From Corynebacterium occultum (GTDB lineage: Bacteria; Actinomycetota; Actinomycetes; Mycobacteriales; Mycobacteriaceae), in NCBI RefSeq assembly GCF_009734425.1, contig NZ_CP046455.1, positions 1,612,001-1,676,000 of the forward strand: a DNA stretch of 64,000 bases, read 5' to 3'. A model generated the notes under the pieces. The model saw only the letters and a program-made list of their open reading frames with translations, had not been told where the DNA came from and searched no databases. Shown piece after piece: positions 11,736 through 20,411 of this stretch. How positions within the stretch are numbered: the first letter of the stretch is position 1; each line of letters opens with the position of its first letter. A program made the position numbers and the translations under genes.

Positions 11736-13178
11736 TTAGCCCACCGATCCTTCCATCTGCAGTTCAATCAGTCGGTTGAGCTCGAGCGCGTACTCCATCG
11801 GCAGTTCCTTGGCGATGGGCTCAACGAAGCCACGGACGATCATCGCCATGGCCTCTTCCTCAGCCAGGCCGCGGCTCATCAGGTAGAAGAGCTGCTCCTC
11901 AGAGACCCTGGAAACAGTGGCCTCGTGACCGAGGGTGACGTGATCGTTGCGGATGTCGTTGTAGGGGTAGGTGTCCGAGCGGGAAATATTGTCCACCAGG
12001 AGGGCGTCACACTCCACATTGGAGTAGGAGTGGTGCGCGTTGGCGTTGATCTGGACTAGGCCACGGTAGGCGGAGCGTCCGCCCCCGCGGGCGACCGACT
12101 TCGAGACGATGTTGGAAGAGGTGTACGGGGCCATGTGGATCATCTTGGCACCGGTGTCCTGGAACTGACCTTCGCCAGCGAAGGCCAAAGAGAGGACCTC
12201 ACCCTTGGCGTGGGGGCCAGTCATCCAGACAGCCGGGTACTTCATGGTGACCTTGGAGCCGATGTTGCCGTCAACCCACTCCATGGTGCCACCCTCTTCA
12301 ACCTTGGTGCGCTTGGTCACCAGGTTGTAGACGTTGTTGGACCAGTTCTGGATGGTGGTGTAGCGGCAGCGGCCGCCCTTCTTCACGATGATCTCGACGA
12401 CTGCGGAGTGCAGGGAGTCGGACTTGTAGATCGGGGCGGTACAACCCTCGACGTAGTGGACGTAGGCATCCTCGTCCACGATGATCAGGGTGCGCTCAAA
12501 CTGGCCCATGTTCTCGGTATTGATGCGGAAGTAGGCCTGCAGCGGGATGTCCACGTGGACACCCTTGGGCACGTAGATGAAGGAGCCACCGGACCAGGTC
12601 GCGGCGTTGAGCGCGGAGAACTTGTTGTCGCCGGCGGGAATGACGGTTCCGAAGTACTCCCGGAAGATCTCCTCGTGCTCCCTGAGGGCGGTGTCGGTGT
12701 CGACGAAGATGACACCCTTCTCCTCCAGGTCCTCACGGATCTGGTGGTAGACGACCTCAGACTCGTACTGTGCTGCGACACCGGCCACCAGGCGCTGCTT
12801 CTCAGCCTCCGGGATGCCCAGTCGGTCGTAGGTGTTCTTGATGTCCTCGGGCAGTTCCTCCCAGGAGGTGGCCTGCTTCTCGGTGGAGCGGACAAAGTAC
12901 TTGATGTTGTCGAAGTCGATGCCGGAGAGGTCTGCACCCCAGGTGGGCATGGGCTTCTTGTCGAAGATATTCAGGGCCTTGAGACGCTGCTCGAGCATCC
13001 ACTCCGGCTCATCCTTCTTCGCGGAGATATCGGCGACCACTTCAGCGCTCAAGCCGCGTCGTGCGGAGGCGCCTGCGGCGTCTTCGTCATGCCAGCCGAA
13101 GTTGTACGGGCCGATTGAATCGATGATCTCGTCATCACTCTTCGGAGTGTTGACACCGGGGTTCTGAGTTTGGGTCAT
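11736..13178 (-). CDS. sufB: Fe-S assembly scaffold subunit SufB
   Basis: The 480-residue protein is a full-length SufB, without the intein found in some mycobacterial SufB proteins. It shows [19 protein letters not shown] near residue 92, the core [13 protein letters not shown] (scaffold cysteine region), and the C-terminal [19 protein letters not shown]. The ATG (13178) overlaps the sufR stop in an ATGA arrangement, so translation is coupled to the regulator gene. Confidence 0.96.
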   Translation of the reverse strand: MTQTQNPGVNTPKSDDEIIDSIGPYNFGWHDEDAAGASARRGLSAEVVADISAKKDEPEWMLEQRLKALNIFDKKPMPTWGADLSGIDFDNIKYFVRSTEKQATSWEELPEDIKNTYDRLGIPEAEKQRLVAGVAAQYESEVVYHQIREDLEEKGVIFVDTDTALREHEEIFREYFGTVIPAGDNKFSALNAATWSGGSFIYVPKGVHVDIPLQAYFRINTENMGQFERTLIIVDEDAYVHYVEGCTAPIYKSDSLHSAVVEIIVKKGGRCRYTTIQNWSNNVYNLVTKRTKVEEGGTMEWVDGNIGSKVTMKYPAVWMTGPHAKGEVLSLAFAGEGQFQDTGAKMIHMAPYTSSNIVSKSVARGGGRSAYRGLVQINANAHHSYSNVECDALLVDNISRSDTYPYNDIRNDHVTLGHEATVSRVSEEQLFYLMSRGLAEEEAMAMIVRGFVEPIAKELPMEYALELNRLIELQMEGSVG

Positions 13179-13909
13179 TGTCCGCTCCTCTCATCAGGAG
13201 TGTTGTTAATGGGGGTCAAGGGAATATTCGTCGTGCAGATGCCGTGTCCCTCAGCAATGGAAGCCAGCTGTTGGACATGAACTCCCACCAGGTCGGAGAT
13301 TGCCTCATGCTCCGCCTCGCAGATCTGCGGGAATTCAGCGGCGACGTTCGAGATCGGGCAGTGGTGCTGACAGATCTGAACTCCGCTTCCGGCGTTGGTG
13401 ACGGTGGCAGCGTAACCGTGCTCACCGAATACCTCCGCGAGGGCCCGGGCTGTGGCCTCCACGGATTCTTCACCGTCATCGGCGGGGGCGATACCCTCGA
13501 CGATGTCGGCGATGCGCTTCCTGGCAAATTCTTTCACAGCCGCTTCCCCACCGATATCACGTAGTGCGGTCAAGGCGAGAAGTGCCAGGTTGTCATAGTC
13601 ATGGCCGAAATGTGCCCGACCGGAGTCGGTCAGCCGAAACTCTTTCGCGGGCCGCCCCCGCGAGGGGGTCGCCCCGGAACGTGAACGGCTGGGGCGGACA
13701 ACCGCTTCAGCCAGTCCCTCGTTCACCAGAATGTCCAGGTGTCTACGAACACCTGCGGCAGAGATGCCGAGACGATCGCCAAGCTGGGAGGCGGTGGAGG
13801 GTCCCTGCTGCAGCAGGTGAAGCATGATCTGATTGCGGGTCTCGCCCTCAGTGGAGCGCGTTTCGGTGACCCGATTGTCGTTCTTGTTCCGCTGATTTAG
13901 CTCAGTCAT
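13175..13909 (-). CDS. sufR: SufR-type Fe-S sensing transcriptional repressor
   Basis: The 244-residue protein has an N-terminal winged helix (residues about 25-90, [20 protein letters not shown] as recognition region) and a C-terminal sensor part. Four cysteines in that part, C180, C184 ([11 protein letters not shown]), C197 (FPQICEAE) and C225, are good candidates for [4Fe-4S] ligands; the first three follow the actinobacterial SufR pattern. In related systems the holo form represses the suf operon and loss of the cluster derepresses it. ATG 13909 follows AGGAGGTG at 9 nt spacing; a frame to 13984 lacks this. It is the first gene of the operon, and a palindrome in its promoter is the likely operator. 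Confidence 0.92.
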   Translation of the reverse strand: MTELNQRNKNDNRVTETRSTEGETRNQIMLHLLQQGPSTASQLGDRLGISAAGVRRHLDILVNEGLAEAVVRPSRSRSGATPSRGRPAKEFRLTDSGRAHFGHDYDNLALLALTALRDIGGEAAVKEFARKRIADIVEGIAPADDGEESVEATARALAEVFGEHGYAATVTNAGSGVQICQHHCPISNVAAEFPQICEAEHEAISDLVGVHVQQLASIAEGHGICTTNIPLTPINNTPDERSGQ

Positions 13910-13970
13910 TTTTTGCTTCACCTCCTGCGGATTTCTCCGGGCCGCCTGGACCCATCTGTTTTGGCTCTCA

Positions 13971-13999
13971 TCATTAGACAACACTAGTGTTCCCTAATT
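13971..13999 (-). promoter_or_regulatory. sufR promoter with candidate SufR operator
   Basis: AACACTAGTGTT at 13980-13991 is a perfect 12-bp palindrome. On the minus strand it lies between a weak -35 (AATTAG, 13994-13999) and a -10-like TAATGA (13971-13976), a position where a bound repressor would block RNA polymerase. Palindromes with ACACT-like half-sites are what I would expect for actinobacterial SufR, but I cannot compare with a curated motif. Confidence 0.55.
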
Positions 14000-14278
14000 C
14001 TATTCCCGTGTCCAACGTGCCACCTCTGGGAAGCGTCTCACCCGGCAGGTAATCGATGACCTGCATCACCATGAAAGTAATTCATGGCTGGAGTCACTGG
14101 ATTAAGTGGTCTTCATGGGGGTTTTGACATATTTCCCCACCTGAGCCGGCCACCCTGGCTTGGGGGTACTCCCCCCTGATAGGGCACCCGTTCCTCCCAG
14201 AGGGCGGGAATTAAACTTCCGGGATGTCATCGGTGGCTTCTCATCGATCCGCGCGCACGGCTGCGTAGGATGTGCCCT
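13992..14278. other. Divergent sufR/mptB intergenic region
   Basis: The full start-to-start gap is 13910-14278 (369 bp) and holds no gene I can support. Apart from the sufR promoter and the mptB -10 box, there is a lone TTGACA at 14124-14129 with no good -10 17 bp downstream. A short minus-strand frame (14102-14284) is not credible. Confidence 0.45.
14266..14271 (+). promoter_or_regulatory. Candidate -10 box for a leaderless mptB transcript
   Basis: TAGGAT ends 7 nt before GTG 14279. No Shine-Dalgarno site precedes that codon, so transcription probably starts at or next to it. Confidence 0.5.
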
Positions 14279-15997
14279 GTGCAACCATCAGACCCTTTAC
14301 CCCGGAGAATGTGGCGGACGCTTACCAGGGACCTGCCCCGACTCGGCACCGCCGGCTCGCGCTCGGCCGAACTTCATCATGAACCGATGGGTCCGGAGCA
14401 GGCTGATGCGATCCGGCCGGACATTTCCCCGGGCAGAGAGCCCGGGACGAAGACCGAACTCGGCATCCAGGATCTGACCCGCTTCACGGTGCTGCGCTGG
14501 CTGGGTACCGTGGGCTCGCTGATGCTGGCCTTCGGCGCCTTAGGGGCCGGCGCCCTACCGGTGGTGGACAATCCCTATCAGTATTATCCGGGCGGCTCAC
14601 TGATGTTCCGGATGTTGCAGACCTCTTCCATGGTGGTGCTGGTCGGCGTCGGTCTACTGGTGGTGGCCTGGGTGCTGATGGCCCCATACGTGGGCGCCTC
14701 TTTACGCCCCGGAACCCGGGAACGCGGAGTGGTGTCAGCCTCCCTGTTGCGGCGCACCTTCATCGGTTGGGCCCTGCCGATCCTCTTCACCGCCCCACTT
14801 TTCACCCAGGACATCTATTCCTATCTGGCCAATGGTTCCATCGTCGCCCAGGGCATGGACCCCTACTCCGCTGGCCCAGTGGAGTTACTGGGAACGGAAA
14901 ATCACCTGGCACGTTCGGTGCCCTTCATCTGGTCCCAATCCGCCTCCCCCTATGGTCCGGTGGCCCTTGCCCTGGCGGCGTTGATCAGTCTGCTGACCAA
15001 TGACTCCATCCTGCTGGGTGTCCTCGCCCACCGACTGCTCTCCCTGGCCGGTGTGCTGGTAGCTGGTTGGGCGGTGGTCATGCTGGCGAAACGCTGCCGG
15101 GTCAATCCTTCTGCGGCCCTCTGGCTGGGCATCCTCAATCCACTGACGGTGCTGCATCTGATCGGCGGTATCCACAATGAGTCGGTGATGCTGGGCTTTG
15201 CCCTGCTCGGCCTGGAGATCGGCCTCCGGGGCATTGACCACCTGGATGCCGGGGTCCGCAATCGGGGTATTGCCTTCATCATGCTCTCCGGTGCCCTGAT
15301 TTCCTGCGCGGGCATGGTGAAGGTCACTGGTTTCCTCTCCCTGGGTTTCGTCGGGATGGCGCTCGCCCGGCATCTGCACTGCCGCGGGCTGCCGCGGTGG
15401 GCGTCAATAAGCCTGGCGGTGGCCGGCCAGGTGGCGGTGCTGGTGCTCACCGTCGGGTTGGTAACCCTGGTCAGTGGGATCGGCCTGGGATGGGTGACGG
15501 GCCAAGGCGGTGCAGCTACGATCCGCAGCTGGATGTCCGTGACCACGGATGCCGGGGTCATCGCCGGCTGGCTGGGAATGCTCCTGGGCATGGGCGATCA
15601 CACCGCCGCCATCCTGGTGATCACCCGCGCGGCGGGAGTGCTGGTGGCCACCGCCTTCATCATCCGCATGCTCTTCGCCACCTTCTCCGGCACCATCCAC
15701 CCGGTGGGTGGGCTCGGTGTCTCTACCTTCGCTTTGGTCATCCTCTTTCCTGTGGTGCACCCCTGGTACATGCTCTGGGCGATTGTGCCCCTGGCAGCCT
15801 GGGCCAACCGCATCTTCTTCCGGGCGTTCGTGGCCATCTATTCCGCCGCCTTCAGCTTCTTTGTGCTGCCCCGCGGACTGGCGCTACCCCCGGACACGGT
15901 CATCGCGATCTATGTCGGTTCCGCAGTGAGCTTTGTCATCATCGCGGGTCTGGGCTGGTGGTTATTAAGAGGTCGGGACCTCCTTGTCCTAGACTGA
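14279..15997 (+). CDS. mptB: Polyprenol-phosphate-mannose-dependent alpha-(1->6)-mannosyltransferase MptB
   Basis: This is a multi-spanning (about 13 hydrophobic segments) GT-C glycosyltransferase of 572 residues. The first extracytoplasmic loop carries the acidic motif in TQDIYSYLANGSIVAQGMDP (Asp near residue 180). In Corynebacterineae MptB starts the alpha-1,6-mannan core of lipomannan/lipoarabinomannan using a polyprenyl-P-mannose donor on the outer membrane face. Position divergent from sufR and before the ABC exporter matches the Rv1459c neighbourhood. I favour GTG 14279 for its spacing to TAGGAT; ATG 14270 would add three residues but overlaps the -10 box. Confidence 0.88.
   Translation: MQPSDPLPRRMWRTLTRDLPRLGTAGSRSAELHHEPMGPEQADAIRPDISPGREPGTKTELGIQDLTRFTVLRWLGTVGSLMLAFGALGAGALPVVDNPYQYYPGGSLMFRMLQTSSMVVLVGVGLLVVAWVLMAPYVGASLRPGTRERGVVSASLLRRTFIGWALPILFTAPLFTQDIYSYLANGSIVAQGMDPYSAGPVELLGTENHLARSVPFIWSQSASPYGPVALALAALISLLTNDSILLGVLAHRLLSLAGVLVAGWAVVMLAKRCRVNPSAALWLGILNPLTVLHLIGGIHNESVMLGFALLGLEIGLRGIDHLDAGVRNRGIAFIMLSGALISCAGMVKVTGFLSLGFVGMALARHLHCRGLPRWASISLAVAGQVAVLVLTVGLVTLVSGIGLGWVTGQGGAATIRSWMSVTTDAGVIAGWLGMLLGMGDHTAAILVITRAAGVLVATAFIIRMLFATFSGTIHPVGGLGVSTFALVILFPVVHPWYMLWAIVPLAAWANRIFFRAFVAIYSAAFSFFVLPRGLALPPDTVIAIYVGSAVSFVIIAGLGWWLLRGRDLLVLD
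15990..15995 (+). promoter_or_regulatory. Possible internal -10 box at the mptB/ABC junction
   Basis: TAGACT overlaps the mptB stop and ends 8 nt before GTG 16004, the same geometry as at ctaA (17841) and mptB. Because it overlaps coding sequence it may be fortuitous. Confidence 0.3.
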
Positions 15998-16003
15998 GTC
16001 CCT

Positions 16004-17002
16004 GTGACTGCTCAATCGGAAGTTCAGGGCGGGCCCGTGCGCCAACTTATGGATGACCCCGCGGATGCCCCCGCGTTGGAGTTGCGCGATGTCGTCAAGC
16101 GCTTCGGCTCCACAACTGCGGTGGGGGGCCTCAATCTCCGGGTCGAAAGAGGCGAGATCTTCGCCCTCCTCGGCCCCAATGGTGCCGGCAAGACCACCAC
16201 CATCGAGATGTGTGAGGGTTTCCAGACCCCCACCTCAGGAAATATCCGGGTGCTGGGGGTGGACCCGACCCGAGACCCGGACCAGGTGCGACGCCGCGTG
16301 GGCATCATGCTTCAGGGAGGCGGCGCCTACTCCAGTGTCCGGGCCGGTGAGATGCTGCACCTGGCTGCCTCATACAGCGCCAACCCCCATGACCCCGAGT
16401 GGCTGCTCGATGTCGTGGGCCTGAGTAAACAGCGCCGCACCACTTATCGTCGCCTCTCCGGCGGGCAGCAACAGCGTCTTTCACTGGCGATGGCGCTGAT
16501 CGGAAGGCCCGAACTCGTCTTCCTCGATGAGCCGACCGCCGGCATGGACGCTCAATCCCGTCTCATGGTCTGGGATCTGGTGTCCCAGCTGAGTCAGGAC
16601 GGGGTTTCAGTGGTACTGACCACCCACCTGATGGATGAAGCTGAGGCCCTGGCCGACCGCATCATGATCATTGATCATGGTCAGACTGTCGCCGCCGGCA
16701 CCCCTGCCGAGCTGACCAACGGCGACACCGCCGGGATACAGACCTTGACTATCAGTACCGACCGGGAACTTGATGTCCCGCTTATCGAAACCGCGCTGAC
16801 AGCGGCAGGACACCAGGTTCCGGCGCTGCAGGCGATCCGCCCGCTGCACTACAACCTGCCTGCCACGGCAACCCCGCAGCTGCTGGCTGATCTGGCCGCG
16901 GCCGTCGCGAAGCAGGATGTGCTGATCCGCCGGATGGAAGCGGACCACCGCAATCTCGAGCAGGTCTTCCTCGAGCTGACCGGAAAAGAACTGAGGAGCT
17001 AG
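16004..17002 (+). CDS. ABC transporter ATP-binding protein (DrrA/ABC-2 exporter type)
   Basis: The 332-residue nucleotide-binding subunit has Walker A GPNGAGKTT (near residue 62), signature RLSGGQQQRLSLAMAL (near 160) and Walker B LVFLDEPTAGMD (near 182). A C-terminal extension of about 100 residues resembles DrrA/CcmA-type exporters. It starts 6 bp after mptB and is followed 4 bp later by its permease. The mycobacterial equivalents are Rv1458c and Rv1457c/Rv1456c region genes. The exported substrate is not known; a link to envelope glycolipid or to cytochrome oxidase assembly (ctaA follows) is possible but unproven. Confidence 0.9.
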   Translation: MTAQSEVQGGPVRQLMDDPADAPALELRDVVKRFGSTTAVGGLNLRVERGEIFALLGPNGAGKTTTIEMCEGFQTPTSGNIRVLGVDPTRDPDQVRRRVGIMLQGGGAYSSVRAGEMLHLAASYSANPHDPEWLLDVVGLSKQRRTTYRRLSGGQQQRLSLAMALIGRPELVFLDEPTAGMDAQSRLMVWDLVSQLSQDGVSVVLTTHLMDEAEALADRIMIIDHGQTVAAGTPAELTNGDTAGIQTLTISTDRELDVPLIETALTAAGHQVPALQAIRPLHYNLPATATPQLLADLAAAVAKQDVLIRRMEADHRNLEQVFLELTGKELRS

Positions 17003-17006
17003 TCAC

Positions 17007-17786
17007 TTGAGTACCCCGAAATCCACCGGTTTCGCCCCGGGAACCTTCGCCCCAGACCCCCGATCCGCCTCCCCCGCGAAGATGGTCCGGGCACAGGCCA
17101 GGATCGAGTCCAAGCTCTTCCTGCGCCATGGGGAGCAGCAGCTGTTGAGCATGATCATTCCCTTCGCAATGTTGATCGTGCTGGCGAAGGTGCCGATCCT
17201 GGAGAGTGACCAGCCCATCGACGAGGCCTTCCCGCTCATCCTGGCAATCGCGGCGATGAGCTCCGGTTTCACCGGTCAGGCCATCGCCCTGGCCTTTGAC
17301 CGCCGCTACGGTGCCCTCAAGCGCACCGGGGCCTCCGGAGTACCGGCCTCGACGATCATCATGGGCAAGGTTGCCGCGGTGGTGACGATGGTGCTGATCC
17401 AGACCCTCGTGCTCAGCGGCACCGCACTTATCCTCGGGTGGCGCCCCGATGCCCTCGGAGTCATCATTGGCGCCTTGACCTTGATCATCGGAGTGGCCGC
17501 CTTCTCATCCTTCGGTCTGTTGATGGGTGGCACCTTGAGTTCGGAGGTGGTGCTTGCCCTGGCCAATCTGATCTGGGTGGTGCTTTCCGCCCTGGTCGGC
17601 TGGGTGCTGCTCAGTCAGGGTCTGCATGAAGCCGGCTGGGCGAACCTGATTCCCTCGGTGACCCTGGCTTCCGGCCTCACCCTCGCTTTCGAGGGCACCC
17701 TCCCCTGGTTGCAGCTGTTGATTTTGCTGGCCTGGCTGATCGCCGCGTCGGCTGCGGCGGTCAAATGGTTCCGTTTCGCGTCCTAG
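17007..17786 (+). CDS. ABC-2 type transporter permease
   Basis: The 259-residue product has a short polar N-terminus and six predicted membrane helices, for example QQLLSMIIPFAMLIVLAKV, VVTMVLIQTLVLSGTALIL and LALANLIWVVLSALVGWVLL. It should pair with the preceding ATPase to form an exporter. The TTG start at 17007 is supported by GAGGAG 8 nt upstream. Intergenic distance of 4 bp implies one transcript with the ATPase gene. Confidence 0.87.
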   Translation: MSTPKSTGFAPGTFAPDPRSASPAKMVRAQARIESKLFLRHGEQQLLSMIIPFAMLIVLAKVPILESDQPIDEAFPLILAIAAMSSGFTGQAIALAFDRRYGALKRTGASGVPASTIIMGKVAAVVTMVLIQTLVLSGTALILGWRPDALGVIIGALTLIIGVAAFSSFGLLMGGTLSSEVVLALANLIWVVLSALVGWVLLSQGLHEAGWANLIPSVTLASGLTLAFEGTLPWLQLLILLAWLIAASAAAVKWFRFAS

Positions 17787-17840
17787 ATCACAGCCCTCCC
17801 ACCTGCCCTTAGTGATTGTCATTGTGGCTGGCAGCAGGGT

Positions 17841-17846
17841 TAGACT
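17841..17846 (+). promoter_or_regulatory. Candidate -10 box for a leaderless ctaA transcript
   Basis: TAGACT ends 7 nt before GTG 17854, in a 67-bp spacer after the permease gene. No ribosome site precedes the GTG. Confidence 0.5.
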
Positions 17847-17853
17847 GGGTGCC

Positions 17854-18885
17854 GTGAGTACCGCGACGACACCTGCCTCCACAGAGAATCCAACTCCCAA
17901 GACCCCCTGGATCCCCACCCTGCGCATCCAGCGCATCGCAGCCTTCATCCTGCTGCTGGCCCAGGGTGGAATCACCGTGACCGGTTCCATTGTCCGAGTC
18001 ACCGGTTCCGGTCTCGGCTGTGATACCTGGCCGCTGTGCCACGAGGGATCCCTGGTCCCCCAGGCCGGTGCCGCCCCCTGGATTCACCAGGCCATCGAAT
18101 TCGGTAATCGCTTGCTGACCTTCGTGGTCGCTGCCGCCGCCATCGCTGTCTTCTTCATGGTTCTGCGTGCCAAGCGACGTACCGAGATCCTGGTCTACTC
18201 CATCATCTCAGGTCTGGGCATCGTCCTTCAGGCCGTACTCGGCGGCATCTCAGTGCTGATGGACCTGCACTGGTGGACCGTGGCCATCCACTTCCTGCCC
18301 TCCATGGTGCTGGTGTGGGTCGCCGCCCTGCTCTATACCCGTCTCCCCCAGCCGGATGACGGTGCCCCCACCAAGGTCTTCCCCACCGCCATCCGTGTCC
18401 TGCTGCTGATCTCCGTGATCTCGCTGGCGGTGGTCCTGGCCACCGGCACGATGGTCACCGGCGCCGGCCCGCACTCCGGTGATGCCGGAGTCGGTATGGA
18501 GGGTCGCCTCGAGGTCGATATCGACCTGATGGCCCATATCCACGGTTACAACATGTACGTCTACCTGGCCTTCACCCTGATTGTCGTGGGCCTGCTCTAT
18601 CGTGCGAAGGCTTCCGGTGCCGCCAAGCAGACCAGCTGGGTCCTGATCGCGATGATCCTCATCCAGGGCGCGATCGGCATCGCCCAGTACAACCTGGGTG
18701 TCCCCCGCTGGTCCATCCCGGTGCACATCGCCATGTCCTCCGTGGTTGTCGCCTTCTCAGCCTTCCTCTATGCCCACGGTGTCGTCCGTCAGGGTGGCAC
18801 AGAGGAGCTGCGCACCGGCTCCCCGACAGGTGATGAGCGGCTCCGTCAGCGTGAGGTGGCACAAGCCAACGCCACTGCGGCCTAG
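17854..18885 (+). CDS. ctaA: Heme A synthase (COX15/CtaA family)
   Basis: CtaA oxidises the C8 methyl of heme O to a formyl group, giving heme A for the aa3 oxidase. The 343-residue protein has eight membrane helices in two four-helix halves. Each half has a heme-ligand histidine pair, seen in APWIHQAIEFGNR, HWWTVAIHFLP, LMAHIHGYNMYVY and WSIPVHIAMSS. GSGLGCDTWPLCHEGS contains the cysteine pair typical of B-type CtaA proteins. The start GTG 17854 was chosen because of the TAGACT box; a frame to 17812 adds an implausible N-terminus. CtaB, which supplies heme O, is encoded 2.6 kb away. Confidence 0.93.
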   Translation: MSTATTPASTENPTPKTPWIPTLRIQRIAAFILLLAQGGITVTGSIVRVTGSGLGCDTWPLCHEGSLVPQAGAAPWIHQAIEFGNRLLTFVVAAAAIAVFFMVLRAKRRTEILVYSIISGLGIVLQAVLGGISVLMDLHWWTVAIHFLPSMVLVWVAALLYTRLPQPDDGAPTKVFPTAIRVLLLISVISLAVVLATGTMVTGAGPHSGDAGVGMEGRLEVDIDLMAHIHGYNMYVYLAFTLIVVGLLYRAKASGAAKQTSWVLIAMILIQGAIGIAQYNLGVPRWSIPVHIAMSSVVVAFSAFLYAHGVVRQGGTEELRTGSPTGDERLRQREVAQANATAA

Positions 18886-18930
18886 CTGCGCCGAATACCG
18901 CACCGTCTCTTGACGGAGGCGGACAGCTCG

Positions 18931-18964
18931 CCCCGAATCATGGTTTCCCTGCCATGCTTCGGGG
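18931..18964. terminator. Hairpin between convergent ctaA and winged-helix genes
   Basis: CCCCGAATCATGG (18931-18943) pairs with CCATGCTTCGGGG (18952-18964) with one mismatch. There is no strong T tract on either side, so it may be a weak or Rho-assisted terminator. Confidence 0.55.
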
Positions 18965-18987
18965 TGATCTCATCTCCAGGGGGGTGT

Positions 18988-20229
18988 CTACTGGGACCGT
19001 TTCCCGCAGCTCTCCGCGGAAAGGTCGGGAGAAAGTATCCTGAGCTCTGCTTCAGGTTGCATCGCCGGTGAGGGGTAGACCGTGAACACCCGTTTCCCCT
19101 CCAACAGCTGGTTGAGCCGCTCCGCTTCAGCCAGCAGTGCCTCACCGGCGGCGGCCGAGACCTCCTCGAGTAGCCGGACCTGGACCTGCCCTCCCGCATC
19201 CTGGATCCACACCCCCACCACCCGGCCATTCACCCACGCGGTCGTCCCGGAGTTGCCGGCACTGTCGAAGAGCTGGGGTGCATGCTCCCCCAGGTAGAAG
19301 TCCCGCTTCTTCCATCCCATCACCGTGGGGTCGAACATCGGCAGCAGCGCCACCCAATCTTCCGCAGCAGTGATCACATCCAGGTCATCACTGCGCAGCC
19401 ACCCAACCGAACCATCCTCCAGGACAACCTGACGGGCATCCACATTCTCCAGGGCGGCGCGGATCGCGGTCTTGGTGGTTCCCAGCCACCAGGCCATGTC
19501 CTCCACCGTGCCGGGCCCATAGGACCAGAGCCAACGGTGCACCAGTTCCGCATATCCCTGCCGCGCGGTCAGCGGCCCCGGCGGTTCCTGCCCCCACCAT
19601 GCCCGGGCAGTGGTCCACGTCGGGTGGTTCCGGTACCAGTCACCGGCATTCCCGGCGCGGGCGAGGCTGCCCTGCAGGTTCAGGAGGGCGAGCACCTTGG
19701 GGGCGATGGCCACCGGCCCACCCCAGGACTTATCAGGTGCCTGGTTAATTACCCCACTGACCTCGACTATCTCGGTGCGAATCTGTTTTGAGGAGCGTGG
19801 CACTCCGTCTGCCAGTCCGCTCAGGACTGTTGTTTCTGCCGCCGTCAGCCATGCCTGTCCCTCGCCTTCCCCGGTTGACCCCCAGCGTTCCAGGTCGCGG
19901 ATCAGACGCCGACGGGCGACTCCGGCGACCCGGGCGGCGGCACTTCCCAGCACCGCCGGAATCAGATCACGGGGATAGGCGAAAAGCGTTTCCCGCATGG
20001 AGAGCTGTGTGATGAGTGTCCGGGAGTGGTAGAGGGAGCGCTGGACATCGGAGATTGAGATTTCCCTGCTGCGCGCCCCTATTGACAGGTGGACGCTGGC
20101 TGATTCTGTCGCATGCAGGCCCACCAGCGCTCGGGCCACCTCCTCCGGGGTGCGGAGTCCAGTTGAAACTGTGAGAGCATGTCGCACGCCCAGTCGGGCA
20201 CGTCTTTCATCATTGGTGACCAAACGCAT
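18988..20229 (-). CDS. Winged helix DNA-binding domain protein (HTH_42/AlkZ-like superfamily)
   Basis: The 413-residue protein matches the HTH_42 (PF06224) family by its N-terminal RTPEEVARALVGLHATESAS, the ALxWHExP-like central part (YGPGTVEDMAWWLGTTKTAIR) and the late LLPMFDPTVMGWKKRDFYLG. Some relatives are DNA glycosylases that unhook interstrand crosslinks (AlkZ/AlkX); others are uncharacterised. I do not see a clear QΦQ-type catalytic motif, so glycosylase activity is unproven. ATG 20229 has GAGG 8 nt upstream. It is divergent from the quinone oxidoreductase, as in mycobacteria near Rv1453-Rv1454c. Confidence 0.75.
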   Translation of the reverse strand: MRLVTNDERRARLGVRHALTVSTGLRTPEEVARALVGLHATESASVHLSIGARSREISISDVQRSLYHSRTLITQLSMRETLFAYPRDLIPAVLGSAAARVAGVARRRLIRDLERWGSTGEGEGQAWLTAAETTVLSGLADGVPRSSKQIRTEIVEVSGVINQAPDKSWGGPVAIAPKVLALLNLQGSLARAGNAGDWYRNHPTWTTARAWWGQEPPGPLTARQGYAELVHRWLWSYGPGTVEDMAWWLGTTKTAIRAALENVDARQVVLEDGSVGWLRSDDLDVITAAEDWVALLPMFDPTVMGWKKRDFYLGEHAPQLFDSAGNSGTTAWVNGRVVGVWIQDAGGQVQVRLLEEVSAAAGEALLAEAERLNQLLEGKRVFTVYPSPAMQPEAELRILSPDLSAESCGKRSQ

Positions 20230-20398
20230 TGGTTTATCCTCGCCACGTGCCTCATACACTGTCAACATCATTCGTCACCGTCAGGTCATGGGTTGGCAAG
20301 CCTCCGGTGAGTGGGGGGATGTCCTCATGGACCTGGGAATCAATCCCCATTGTTCCCCCATCTCTATCAAAAGCCACCACGACGCCGCCCAATTTCAT

Positions 20399-20404
20399 TA
20401 GCCT
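20399..20404 (+). promoter_or_regulatory. Candidate -10 box for a leaderless quinone oxidoreductase transcript
   Basis: TAGCCT ends 7 nt before ATG 20412. It is the only evident start signal, since no ribosome site is present. Confidence 0.5.
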
Positions 20405-20411
20405 TGATGTT

